A stretch of DNA of 64,000 nucleotides from an uncultured Sphingomonadaceae bacterium (lineage in GTDB: Bacteria; Pseudomonadota; Alphaproteobacteria; Sphingomonadales; Sphingomonadaceae): assembly GCA_947501325.1 (NCBI GenBank), contig CANMVC010000001.1:868001-932000 (forward strand), read 5' to 3'. Made by a program: the position numbers and the translations under genes. Positions 1-8,363 of the stretch are shown here, one piece after another. A model generated the notes under the pieces. It searched no databases and was not told where the DNA came from. It saw only the letters and a program-made list of their open reading frames with translations. Each line of letters opens with the position of its first letter. Within the stretch, counting starts at the first letter, position 1.

Positions 1-30
1 CCTTTATCCGTAGCGACACAAGCGGCTTGC

Positions 31-336
31 TTATAAAAGCGTTTCATCGCTGGCTTCTTTTTCAGTTTGTTCCAGGACCTGCTGCTTCACAAAGGACCGG
101 ACCATGACCAGCGGAATAACCCAGGTTTGGGCCAAACCGATAATGACGAGCACATAGCCCACGGCTGCCGGAATATTGGCAAGCCGGCCCAGCGATATCG
201 CGATCCCGAGCATAAGTATGGCAATTCCCAAAAGCCGGATGATGCTGACCATGAAATGCAAGCGTTTTGCCTGCTTTTCCTTTTCCGGATCAGCCATGTA
301 AATGGGGTCTTCGGTCTTCTCGGGCTGCTGGGTCAT
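31..336 (-). CDS. Small two-helix membrane protein, function unknown
   Basis: The 101-residue product has a charged N-terminus, two hydrophobic segments at about residues 28-50 and 57-82, and an acidic C-terminal tail. This suggests a small inner-membrane protein with both ends in the cytoplasm. I recognise no family. Its ATG overlaps the stop of the upstream HAD gene by 4 bases (ATGA), so it is probably translationally coupled and the last gene seen of the crcB-pseudouridine synthase-PaiB-HAD run. In related alphaproteobacteria this run is often followed by an ATP synthase assembly gene, which would lie outside the window. Reading frame confidence is good; function is unknown. Confidence 0.7.
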   Translation of the reverse strand: MTQQPEKTEDPIYMADPEKEKQAKRLHFMVSIIRLLGIAILMLGIAISLGRLANIPAAVGYVLVIIGLAQTWVIPLVMVRSFVKQQVLEQTEKEASDETLL

Positions 337-986
337 TGGTTCAGGCTCTCGTATAATTCGTCCATGGTCAAAGCCACTGTAAGCGCCCCAGCGGAAAGCA
401 ATTCCTTCCGATCATGATAGCCCCAATCCACCCCAATGGGTCGCACCCCAGCATTTACGCCCATTTCCATATCGAAGGTCGTGTCTCCGATCATGGCTGT
501 CGTTTCCGCAGCAGCGCCAGCTTCGGATATCGCCAGATCCACCATCGCAGGATGGGGCTTGGACGGGTGGCGGTCGGCGGTCTGCAAGGTCACAAATCGA
601 TTGGTCAACCCGTGGAGTTCGAGAACATGATTGAGTCCGCGATCGGACTTGCCGGTTGCAACACCCAGCACCCAGCCGTCGCTTTCGAGCCGGTCAATCA
701 GGCCCAGCAGACCATCGTAGAGCGGTTCGTGTATGACGCCCTGCCGTCGCATTTCAAAAAATCCGTCGCGGTAAGATTGGGTCACCGCGGCAACCAACGG
801 GTCTTCCTCATCGGGCAAAAGCTGGCGGACGGCTTCCTGAAGGCTCAGACCTACAATCCGCCGGGTCTGATGATGGTCCGGCGGGGTCAGCCCGTGCGCG
901 ATGAAGGCCTGATCCATAGAGGCACAGATATTCGCCTGGCTATCAACCATCGTGCCATCGCAATCGAACAGGGCTAGTTTGTTCAT
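333..986 (-). CDS. HAD-superfamily hydrolase, phosphoglycolate phosphatase-like
   Basis: The 217-residue protein begins with the HAD nucleophile motif FDCDGTMVDS (Asp8 and Asp10), has a motif II Thr in VATGKSD near residue 110, and a motif IV acidic cluster in IGDTTFDMEMG near residue 167. The helical cap lies between motifs I and II, which marks subclass IA with phosphoglycolate or nucleotide phosphatases. Such enzymes hydrolyse small phosphate esters in the cytoplasm with Mg2+. The exact substrate cannot be read from sequence. It overlaps its neighbours on both sides by 4 bases, consistent with one operon with the PaiB-like gene and the pseudouridine synthase. Confidence 0.85.
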   Translation of the reverse strand: MNKLALFDCDGTMVDSQANICASMDQAFIAHGLTPPDHHQTRRIVGLSLQEAVRQLLPDEEDPLVAAVTQSYRDGFFEMRRQGVIHEPLYDGLLGLIDRLESDGWVLGVATGKSDRGLNHVLELHGLTNRFVTLQTADRHPSKPHPAMVDLAISEAGAAAETTAMIGDTTFDMEMGVNAGVRPIGVDWGYHDRKELLSAGALTVALTMDELYESLNQ

Positions 987-1618
987 TTCGGTGCAAACTC
1001 CCGCATCAAGTGGGCCATTGCACGGCGCCCTATGGCGTCAAGCGCATCGGCGGCATTGTCTCGCGCAACCGCCGGCTTGTTCTGGCTGAATTTGGCGGTG
1101 GGCCGCCATGCCTTTATTTCCATCTCAAAGCCAACGATCGCATCGACCATCTTGTCGAATTTGCCGGTGTCCATTTTGCCACGATGCCATGGGGTCTTGG
1201 GAGCGAGCTTTGCTTCATTCTGCTCTGCCAAATCGTCCAGCAAAGCAATCAACCCTTCCCGCTCCATTTCACGGATCGAGCCTTCCAGTTCCAGGGTGAG
1301 ATAATTCCATGTCGGAACCTGATCATCCACACCGTACCAATCCGGGCTGATATAGGCTTCCGGGCCATTGATCACACAAAGCGCGGTCAGGTCGGCCAAA
1401 GACTTCGTTAGAGCATTGCCGCGTGAGAGATGGAATTGCAGCGCGCCATCACCCGTAGAAAAAACCGGAACATGGGCAACGCGTGGGCCATCTGATGTGG
1501 TTGCAAAAATCATGCCGAAGCCGATTTGCGCGATCAGCGCTTCGAGCGCAGCCCGTTCATCGGCATCATTATGGTCATTGCCCGACTTGGGCCATCGGAA
1601 CGCGGGATCGGGATGCAT
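983..1618 (-). CDS. PaiB-family FMN-binding protein
   Basis: The 211-residue protein matches the PaiB family: an N-terminal MHPDPAFRW start, a split-barrel flavin-reductase-like fold, the PEAYISPDWY segment near residue 85 and the PTWNYLTLELEG segment near residue 105. PaiB proteins are annotated as negative transcriptional regulators from Bacillus, but the fold is an FMN-binding barrel and a redox or detoxifying role is equally possible. It overlaps the HAD gene by 4 bases and meets the pseudouridine synthase at a 1-base overlap, so it belongs to that operon. Family assignment is confident; the role is not. Confidence 0.85.
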   Translation of the reverse strand: MHPDPAFRWPKSGNDHNDADERAALEALIAQIGFGMIFATTSDGPRVAHVPVFSTGDGALQFHLSRGNALTKSLADLTALCVINGPEAYISPDWYGVDDQVPTWNYLTLELEGSIREMEREGLIALLDDLAEQNEAKLAPKTPWHRGKMDTGKFDKMVDAIVGFEMEIKAWRPTAKFSQNKPAVARDNAADALDAIGRRAMAHLMREFAPK

Positions 1619-2901
1619 TAACGGCTCTTTTGTTTGACTTTGGCTTTATGCGGCATGTTTTTCTTATGCGTTGCTTTTCCGGCATTGGGGCGCTCGCGCT
1701 TGGTTGGCTTGCCGGCTTTCGTCGGCTTGCCTTCATTCTCACCGCGCCCGCGGCGTTCGCCGCGCTTGTCTTTGCGAATTTGTTTGGCGTGCGCGCGACC
1801 TTGCTGTTTACGCACCGCTTTGCCACCCGGCTTTTTCTCATCGAGCACAAGATCACCCAAGCTGAGATCAAGTCCCAGATTTTCGATAGTCTCAGCAAAA
1901 TGCTTGGGGAGCTCGGCCTTCACATCCAGATTATGACCATCAGGATGCTCAATTTTCAAACGGCGGGCATGCAAGTGCATTTTGCGGCTAATCGAACCCG
2001 TCAGAAAGGCTTCCTTGCCGCCATATTTGCCGTCGCCCAAAATCGGATGGCCTATGGCCGCCATATGGACACGCAGCTGATGGGTACGACCGGTAAAGGG
2101 CTGCAATTCCACCCAGCAGGCGCGATTGCCAGCGCGCTCGATAATCCGGTAACGCGACTTGGCCGACTGTCCATTTTCCTCGTCGACATGCATTTTTTCG
2201 CCGCCGGAGCCCGGTTGTTTGGACAGCGGCAAATCGATCATGCCGTCCGCAATTTCCGGCACACCCATCACAAGAGCCCAATAGACTTTACGCGCTGTCC
2301 GTCCCGAAAAACGCTTGGAAAAGAAAGAGGCCGCGCCCGCTGATCGTGCCAAAAGGATCACACCACTGGTATCTTTGTCCAGCCGGTGCACCAGCTTGGG
2401 CCTGCCCTTCGCATCATAGGTGAGCGCGTCGAGCAGCCCGTCCAAATGGGTGGTCGTTTTGCTGCCGCCTTGTGTCGCCAATCCCGGTGGTTTGTTGACT
2501 ATGATCGCTGACTTGTCTTTGTGAATGACCAGCTCTTGCGCAAAACTTATCTGATCTTGCGACAGATCGGAGCGGGGCTTGGCAACCCGGCCCGGTCGTT
2601 CAATCTCGGCGGGTGGTACGCGAATGACCTGCCCTTCTTTGATCCGATCCCCGGGACTGACCCGTTTGCCATCCAGCCGCAACTGACCGGTCCGCGACCA
2701 GCGCGACACAACATTAAACGGCACATCTTCCATGTGGCGCTTGAACCAGCGGTCCAGCCGGATATCATCATCGTCAGCCGACACGGTAAACTGACGCACA
2801 TCGAGTACTTTCAGCGCCTGCTTCTGATCTTTCAGCGTGCCCTGACCCTCCGGCTTTTCAGCCTCTGAGCCGCTTTCGGCAGTGGGATCGAATGTCGTCA
2901 T
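1618..2901 (-). CDS. RluA-family 23S rRNA pseudouridine synthase (RluC/RluD-like)
   Basis: The 427-residue product has an S4 RNA-binding domain at about residues 46-95 and an RluA-type catalytic domain with HRLDKDTSG at residues 172-180, where Asp175 is the expected nucleophile. It would isomerise uridines in 23S rRNA. The start is set at the ATG at 2901 because it forms an ATGA overlap with the crcB stop; the frame stays open 30 codons further, but that stretch lies inside crcB. The last 70 or so residues are an unusual Lys/Arg/Gly-rich tail beyond the catalytic domain, which may bind rRNA. RluC versus RluD cannot be settled from sequence alone. Confidence 0.92.
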   Translation of the reverse strand: MTTFDPTAESGSEAEKPEGQGTLKDQKQALKVLDVRQFTVSADDDDIRLDRWFKRHMEDVPFNVVSRWSRTGQLRLDGKRVSPGDRIKEGQVIRVPPAEIERPGRVAKPRSDLSQDQISFAQELVIHKDKSAIIVNKPPGLATQGGSKTTTHLDGLLDALTYDAKGRPKLVHRLDKDTSGVILLARSAGAASFFSKRFSGRTARKVYWALVMGVPEIADGMIDLPLSKQPGSGGEKMHVDEENGQSAKSRYRIIERAGNRACWVELQPFTGRTHQLRVHMAAIGHPILGDGKYGGKEAFLTGSISRKMHLHARRLKIEHPDGHNLDVKAELPKHFAETIENLGLDLSLGDLVLDEKKPGGKAVRKQQGRAHAKQIRKDKRGERRGRGENEGKPTKAGKPTKRERPNAGKATHKKNMPHKAKVKQKSR

Positions 2902-3275
2902 GCTATTGCCCTTATGGCCATCAAGCCCGCAAATAGCGCGAGCACCGAACCGACAACGGACAGCAATGCATAGCCGAGGGCAATGCCCCAATTTCCGCGT
3001 TCGATCATATTTAAAACTTCCAAACTAAAGGCCGAGAAGGTCGTAAATCCGCCCAGCAAGCCGACGCCGAGCAATAACCGCCACGGCTCATCGACAAAAT
3101 CACTGCGCGCCAGCACACCAGCGAGCACGCCCATTAACAACCCGCCCAGTAAATTGGCGATCAACGTTCCATAAGGAAGGCCTGTTCCGCCCCAATGAAA
3201 AACCAGCCGACCCAAATTATAGCGCGCGGCTGCACCAACCGCGCCGCCAGCCATGACAAGAAGGGTTGCGTTCAT
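2898..3275 (-). CDS. crcB: Fluoride ion channel CrcB/Fluc
   Basis: At 125 residues with four hydrophobic segments and the signature GGFTTFSAF (residues 75-83) this is a standard CrcB/Fluc protein. These work as dual-topology dimers in the inner membrane and export fluoride. The conserved Asn of the N-terminal region (GTLIANLLG, Asn41) is present. It is the first gene of the run that continues into the pseudouridine synthase, which starts within its stop codon. I saw no fluoride riboswitch in the 9 bases separating it from the preceding gene. Confidence 0.95.
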   Translation of the reverse strand: MNATLLVMAGGAVGAAARYNLGRLVFHWGGTGLPYGTLIANLLGGLLMGVLAGVLARSDFVDEPWRLLLGVGLLGGFTTFSAFSLEVLNMIERGNWGIALGYALLSVVGSVLALFAGLMAIRAIA

Positions 3276-3284
3276 GAGGCTGCC

Positions 3285-3548
3285 TTAGTCGGCTTGAGCG
3301 GAATTTCCAAGCAGATCATGCGTCAGCCACAGGCGGATTGCCGTCGCCAACCCCGGCGGTTCGTCGGCATTAAGCCGCTGAACATCAATTTGTGCCACCA
3401 GCGCATTAATTGGCAGCTCTTGTTTTTCCGCCGCTGCCCGAAGCAAATCCCAGAATAAAGGCTCTAGTGTGATCGACGTTTGATGCCCGGCAATTGTGAT
3501 GCTGCGCTTTACCGGTGTATGAAAAATATCGTCCGCGCTTAAATCCAT
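3285..3548 (-). CDS. Ribbon-helix-helix domain protein
   Basis: The 87-residue protein has a short beta strand (KRSITIAGHQTSITLE, residues 14-29) followed by two helices, the pattern of the RHH_4 family of small alphaproteobacterial ribbon-helix-helix proteins. A DNA-binding or protein-binding regulatory role is likely but the target is unknown. Its start lies 10 bases inside the end of hemH, so the two are probably co-translated. The tail is rich in Leu and ends in a short polar stretch. Confidence 0.78.
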   Translation of the reverse strand: MDLSADDIFHTPVKRSITIAGHQTSITLEPLFWDLLRAAAEKQELPINALVAQIDVQRLNADEPPGLATAIRLWLTHDLLGNSAQAD

Positions 3549-4549
3549 CCGGCCAATTCCCGGCGCATCAACCTATCAAGCAGATCGATACTGATGTCGC
3601 TGTCATTAAGGCTAGGGATATAGGCAAAGCGCTCGCCACCGGCTTCTTCAAAATCTTCTTTACCACGTATCGCCAACTCTTCGCAGGTTTCGAGACAATC
3701 GCTTGAGAAGCCTGGCGCGAAAATCGCTACCTTTTTCTTGCCGTTCCTGGCCAGCTCTTCCAGCGTCAAATCGGTCGCTGGCTCCAACCATTTTGCAGGG
3801 CCAAAGCGGGATTGAAATGCAATAGTAAGCTCACGCCCCATGGCTTCGGACAATAGCCTTGCTGTTTTCTGGCAATGGCAATGATAGGGATCACCCAGTT
3901 CCAATGTCCGTTTCGGCATACCGTGAAAACTGGCAATCACGGCATCGGGTTCAAAATCAAGTGCAGCGAGACCGGCTTCGACACTAGATTGCAGCGCCGC
4001 GATATAAGCAGAATCATCGTGATAAGCCGGCAACGTTCGGATTGCTGGATGCCAGCGCATAGCCTTCACCGCATCGAAAACAGCGTCATGTACACTGGCA
4101 GTTGTTGCCCCGCTATATTGCGGGTAAAGCGGCGCTACCAAGATACGGTCGCAACCGGCATCTTTCATTGCCTGCAGACGGCTCGCAATGCTGGGATTAC
4201 CATAGCGCATCGCCCAGTCAACGTGAACAGCATCGCCATATCTATCTGCCAAAGCCTCGGCCTGCCGCCGAGTGTAAACAGCCAATGGAGACCCTTCATC
4301 GGTCCATACTAGGCCATAGGCATGGGCCGACTTTGCGGGCCGGGTATTCAATATTATCCCACGCAATATCGGTTGCCACAAGATATCAGGTATTTCGACA
4401 ACCCGCTTATCCGACAGAAATTGCTTCAGATAGCGTTTCACCGATTTCTTATCCGGCGCATCCGGCGTCCCGAGGTTGACCAGCAACAGGCCAACCTTTC
4501 CGGTTTTTACCGGTGGATGCCCATCAGGCAAATGGTCAAGCGTCTGCAT
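3539..4549 (-). CDS. hemH: Ferrochelatase
   Basis: The 336-residue enzyme inserts Fe2+ into protoporphyrin IX, the last step of protoheme synthesis. The N-terminal GLLLVNLGTPD motif, the catalytic His in SFHGMPKR (His209) and the conserved acidic residue in CLETCEEL (Glu287) are all present. Length is normal for a bacterial HemH without a C-terminal membrane anchor. It follows the molybdenum hydroxylase gene by 2 bases and overlaps the ribbon-helix-helix gene, so it sits in the middle of a minus-strand operon. No iron-responsive operator was recognised upstream. Confidence 0.95.
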   Translation of the reverse strand: MQTLDHLPDGHPPVKTGKVGLLLVNLGTPDAPDKKSVKRYLKQFLSDKRVVEIPDILWQPILRGIILNTRPAKSAHAYGLVWTDEGSPLAVYTRRQAEALADRYGDAVHVDWAMRYGNPSIASRLQAMKDAGCDRILVAPLYPQYSGATTASVHDAVFDAVKAMRWHPAIRTLPAYHDDSAYIAALQSSVEAGLAALDFEPDAVIASFHGMPKRTLELGDPYHCHCQKTARLLSEAMGRELTIAFQSRFGPAKWLEPATDLTLEELARNGKKKVAIFAPGFSSDCLETCEELAIRGKEDFEEAGGERFAYIPSLNDSDISIDLLDRLMRRELAGWI

Positions 4550-4551
4550 AG

Positions 4552-6873
4552 TCAGGAAGCCCCGGCAAATAGAGGAAGTTGTCGGAATCGAAGGCCAGTT
4601 GCGGAAAACAGCGCGTTCGCTATCGCGGGCGCGACCGCGGGCACACCAATTTCCTCTACTCCGACCGGCTCCTCTTCACTACGAATAAATTCAATCTGGA
4701 TGGGCGGAATTTCCGCCAGTCGTGGTAAGGACAAGTCGCTCATTCGACGGGCAAGAGGAATGCCTCGATGAAAACGGGTTGCCGCACCCAAGGCCATTGA
4801 AAGGCCAAAGATGATGCCACCTTCAATCTGCTGCCTCGCGATGTCCGGATGAATGATCCGCCCGACATCGACCGTCGCGGAAATGCGCCGTACCCTTAGT
4901 CCGCTTTTTCCGCGATTGGCGCTCGCAATAACAGCGATGTGCCCCCCGCGCATCGAATGGCACGCAAGACCTTGGCCGCTACCGTCAAGGCCCCCATCCC
5001 ACCCTGCCATCGCAGCGACCCCCGTCAAACAGCGGGCCAGACGGGGTCGCCCTGACATCATTTGCATTCGGTAGGATAAAGGTTCGATCTTTGCTCTCGC
5101 AGCCAGTTCATCGATAAACGACTCGACGAAAAAGGCATTATAGCTATCGGCGTTGCTGCGCCAGTTGCCCGTTGGTGCACCCATATAGGCCGGATGGTGG
5201 TCCAGCGTGAAATTGGTAATATTATATTCGACATCCGCGCCGGCCACCGCCTTGATATCTGCCTCGCCTATTGATGCGCGCATAGCTTCAATCTCATCCA
5301 TCCCCTGCACCACACGCTTGCTCTGCTCTCTGGCCGCAGCAGGCGCGGCGACCTTGATTTGCAAAGCCTGTATCCTGCCAGCCTTGTCGATGGCCGCATC
5401 CAGCCGCGCTGCTGCTGGTGCCCGATAATGATCATGCATTATCTCTTCTGCTCGCGACCAGGTGAGTTGAACGGGTCGCGCCATTTTTTTTGCGATGAAA
5501 GCAACTTGAGCAGCAATCTTGCTATCCAGGTTGCGGCCGAAAGATCCCCCCGCCAACATTGGATACAGGGTTACACTATCCGCGCTAATACCTACAGCCT
5601 GCGCGGCGGCCTTGACTGCTGCAGCCGGTGCCTGCGTGGCAAGCCATAGCTCCAACCGTCCATCGCGATAATCGGCGGTCGCTGTTCGGGTTTCGATCGG
5701 CGCGTGCAGTGCCGCCTCAACCCGATAACGCACGCGGAAATTTTGGTGTTCATCAAAAGCGGGCTCCGTCTCGCCGCGACTGGCAAACCGGGTGCCTGGC
5801 CCTTCTTCCAAAGCCTTTTCGAGCGCCGCGTCAACGGTATCACTATCTGGCAGAAGACCTGTCGTTTCGAACATCGGGCTCATTTTATCGAGCGCCTGAT
5901 TGGCAGCCCACCAATTGGTCGCGACGGCAGCAACCCAACGATCATGCTCCACCACATCCACGAGACCGATAATCTTACTCGCGCCATCCCGGTTAAACGA
6001 TTTCAAGCGGGTCGCTCCAATGGGGCCTTGCCGGATCGAAGCATATACCAGATCCGGCAAACGAATATCGCCCGCGAAGTTAGCCGAACCATCTAGTTTC
6101 GCAGGAAGGTCAAGACGGGGAACATCCTGACCGACCAGATTATTGACCGGATCAGAACGCAGCGGAACAGGGTCGGGCAAATCCTGCTTCAGTGCATCAA
6201 CCACCAATTCGCCAAAACGTAGCTTTTTATCGCCATTTGAAACGAAGCCATTTTCGACGATGCACGATTCCCACGCGATATCCCATTTGGCCCCGGCAGC
6301 CTTGCTGAGCAACACCCGAGCCGCAGCGCCAGCTTCCCGAAAGCTATCCGAATAAGCCGGGACGGAAGCGGAGTCAGCAGTCACGATAAAATCATTTCGG
6401 GCCGCAACATTATTGGCCACCCAGGCCGCCATTTCTTCCTCCGTCAATTTTCCGGCACCTGGTGGTAGCAGTGTTGCTGCCCATTGCTGCGCGAGAAAAT
6501 TGTTGGCGTAGAGAGGATTGATGGGTGCTGACTCGACTGCAATAGTGCGCCAGTCGGCTCCCAGTTCATCAGCCAATATCTGTGGCAAGACTGTATAGAC
6601 GCCTTGTCCCATCTCGCTTTGAGGCACAACCACGGTGACCTGCCCCTCTTTTGATATTTTCAGATAGGCACCAAAAATTTCCTCGTTTTCGGTCGCGCTG
6701 ATATTCGGCTCATAGGCGCGTGGCCATATTGCCCAGGCCAAGATCAGCCCTGTAGCTGCGCCCCCGCTGATGAGGAAGTTGCGGCGCGTAAAAAGATTTG
6801 CGCCGGCTTTGTCCTGAGAAGGCCCAGCTTTGTCCGCATCAGAGCTAAATTTATCGACCGGTTCAGTGGGCAT
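4552..6873 (-). CDS. Tat-exported molybdopterin-binding subunit of a xanthine dehydrogenase-family oxidoreductase
   Basis: The 773-residue protein starts with a twin-arginine signal (TRRNFL, Arg30-Arg31, then a hydrophobic stretch to residue 50). It continues with the large-subunit architecture of IorB-type isoquinoline or aldehyde oxidoreductases: a short insertion-type N-terminal part and two molybdopterin-binding domains. The C-terminal VEEIGVPAVAPAIANA segment matches the conserved active-site region, whose Glu is the expected base. It should act in the periplasm on an aldehyde or N-heterocycle. The 2Fe-2S subunit that usually accompanies it is not adjacent. It overlaps the upstream CoA-binding gene by 11 bases. 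Confidence 0.88.
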   Translation of the reverse strand: MPTEPVDKFSSDADKAGPSQDKAGANLFTRRNFLISGGAATGLILAWAIWPRAYEPNISATENEEIFGAYLKISKEGQVTVVVPQSEMGQGVYTVLPQILADELGADWRTIAVESAPINPLYANNFLAQQWAATLLPPGAGKLTEEEMAAWVANNVAARNDFIVTADSASVPAYSDSFREAGAAARVLLSKAAGAKWDIAWESCIVENGFVSNGDKKLRFGELVVDALKQDLPDPVPLRSDPVNNLVGQDVPRLDLPAKLDGSANFAGDIRLPDLVYASIRQGPIGATRLKSFNRDGASKIIGLVDVVEHDRWVAAVATNWWAANQALDKMSPMFETTGLLPDSDTVDAALEKALEEGPGTRFASRGETEPAFDEHQNFRVRYRVEAALHAPIETRTATADYRDGRLELWLATQAPAAAVKAAAQAVGISADSVTLYPMLAGGSFGRNLDSKIAAQVAFIAKKMARPVQLTWSRAEEIMHDHYRAPAAARLDAAIDKAGRIQALQIKVAAPAAAREQSKRVVQGMDEIEAMRASIGEADIKAVAGADVEYNITNFTLDHHPAYMGAPTGNWRSNADSYNAFFVESFIDELAARAKIEPLSYRMQMMSGRPRLARCLTGVAAMAGWDGGLDGSGQGLACHSMRGGHIAVIASANRGKSGLRVRRISATVDVGRIIHPDIARQQIEGGIIFGLSMALGAATRFHRGIPLARRMSDLSLPRLAEIPPIQIEFIRSEEEPVGVEEIGVPAVAPAIANALFSATGLRFRQLPLFAGAS

Positions 6874-7300
6874 TATCGCTCTTCATCAGGCCCAGCCGCG
6901 GAATTTCAATTTTTGGGCAGCGATCCATGACAACGGCAAGTCCGGCGTGTTCAGCCCGATCAACCGCAGGGTTATTGATTACGCCAAGCTGCATCCATAT
7001 TGATTTCGCGCCGACAGCTATGGCTTCGTCAACCACATCACCGGCATCCGCAGAGTTACGAAAAATATCGACCATATCAATCGGTCCGTTGATCGAAGCC
7101 AGAGACGACACAACTTCTACACCGTGCAATTTTTGTCCAGCCAGCCCCGGATTGACCGGCACAACAGCATAGCCCTGATCAAGCAGAAATTTCAGAATCC
7201 GGTTACTGGCCCGCTCTGGCTTTGCAGATGCCCCGACCAGAGCGATGCGTTTTGTCTCGGTAAGAAGATGGGCAATATCCCGATCAGTTTCCAAAGGCAT
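6863..7300 (-). CDS. CoA-binding (YccU-type) Rossmann protein
   Basis: The 145-residue product is a single CoA_binding domain with the early IALVGASAKPERASNRI nucleotide-binding loop at about residues 18-34 and the later IWMQLGVINNPA segment near residue 107, typical of YccU. Members bind CoA or related nucleotides in the cytoplasm; their precise function is not established. It lies between mrp and the molybdenum hydroxylase on the same strand and overlaps the latter by 11 bases. Confidence 0.88.
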   Translation of the reverse strand: MPLETDRDIAHLLTETKRIALVGASAKPERASNRILKFLLDQGYAVVPVNPGLAGQKLHGVEVVSSLASINGPIDMVDIFRNSADAGDVVDEAIAVGAKSIWMQLGVINNPAVDRAEHAGLAVVMDRCPKIEIPRLGLMKSDNAH

Positions 7301-7329
7301 AGACGATCTTTCCCTTCCCCGCGCGCGAC

Positions 7330-8292
7330 TTATTGATCATCCAACCATGCCGAGAGCTTTTTGGCAATATCATGGAAAGCTTTTCCTTGCAGGCTGTCGG
7401 AATAGGCTGGCGGCGCACCACCATCGCTCGACTTGCGAATCTCGATATCCAGAGGAACGCGCCCGAGAAACGGCATGTTCATGGTCTTGGCGGCAGCTTC
7501 TGCGCCGCCAGCACCGAAGGGATCGCTTACTTCACCGCAATGGGGACATATATAGCCCGCCATGTTCTCGACCATGCCGATGAGCGGTATTTTCGCCTGT
7601 TCAAACAAGTCAACGGCCCGCACCGCATCCATCAAGGCGAGATCCTGCGGCGTAGAAATAATCAACGCGCCTATCGGCTTGTGATTTTGCATCATCGATA
7701 ATTGTACATCACCGGTGCCCGGCGGCAGATCCACGATCAGAAGTTCGGTATCTCCCCAATGCGCGTCAATCAATTGCTCCAATGCCTTCCCAGCCATCGG
7801 TCCGCGCCAAGCGATCGCCTGTCCCGGCTTGGCCAGATGCCCCATAGACAGGACCGGAATGTCATATTCATTGGGCACAGGGATAAGCTGCTTGCCCTCT
7901 GCCTCTGGACGACGACCTTCACAATTTAAAAGCCGCGGCTGCGATGGTCCGTAAATATCTGCGTCGACCATACCCACTTTGTGGCCCAGCGCTTTGAGCG
8001 CTATCGCAAGATTGGTAGACAAGGTCGATTTGCCAACACCGCCCTTGCCGCTGCCCACCGCGATCAGGCGGCGCTCAACTTTTTCGGCGGTCATAACGAT
8101 ATCAACTTTTTCGACACCATCCAACGACAGCAGCTTGCCTTTTACGGCAATCTCAATTTGGCCACGGTCACGAACATCAAGCCCGCTGACATTTAATACC
8201 AAGGAAACGCGTCCTTCGTCCCAACGCACAGCACTAAATCTTCCACTTGCGACTTCGTTCAGAGCCGCCTCAATCATAGAAATATCGGTCAT
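7330..8292 (-). CDS. mrp: Mrp/ApbC-family iron-sulfur cluster carrier ATPase
   Basis: The 320-residue protein has an N-terminal MIP18-like domain (about 1-70), a deviant Walker A GKGGVGKST at residues 82-90 and a CxxC pair (Cys249, Cys252 in YICPHC). These are the marks of the Mrp/NBP35 family, which carries Fe-S clusters to apoproteins in the cytoplasm. It heads the minus-strand group ending in ferrochelatase and is divergent from hflK, with 71 bases between the two starts. Placement before a molybdenum hydroxylase gene and hemH fits metal-cofactor assembly, although this linkage is inference. Confidence 0.93.
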   Translation of the reverse strand: MTDISMIEAALNEVASGRFSAVRWDEGRVSLVLNVSGLDVRDRGQIEIAVKGKLLSLDGVEKVDIVMTAEKVERRLIAVGSGKGGVGKSTLSTNLAIALKALGHKVGMVDADIYGPSQPRLLNCEGRRPEAEGKQLIPVPNEYDIPVLSMGHLAKPGQAIAWRGPMAGKALEQLIDAHWGDTELLIVDLPPGTGDVQLSMMQNHKPIGALIISTPQDLALMDAVRAVDLFEQAKIPLIGMVENMAGYICPHCGEVSDPFGAGGAEAAAKTMNMPFLGRVPLDIEIRKSSDGGAPPAYSDSLQGKAFHDIAKKLSAWLDDQ

Positions 8293-8363
8293 TTGGTTCG
8301 CATAGTTGCACTTTTATCGGATTGACACTGTTTTTCTGACCCCGCGCTTCCTATAAAGAAAAC

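Noticed and set aside
1483-2343. 286-codon plus-strand frame
   Set aside because: Antisense to the pseudouridine synthase and PaiB-like genes, both with clear motifs; no family resemblance.
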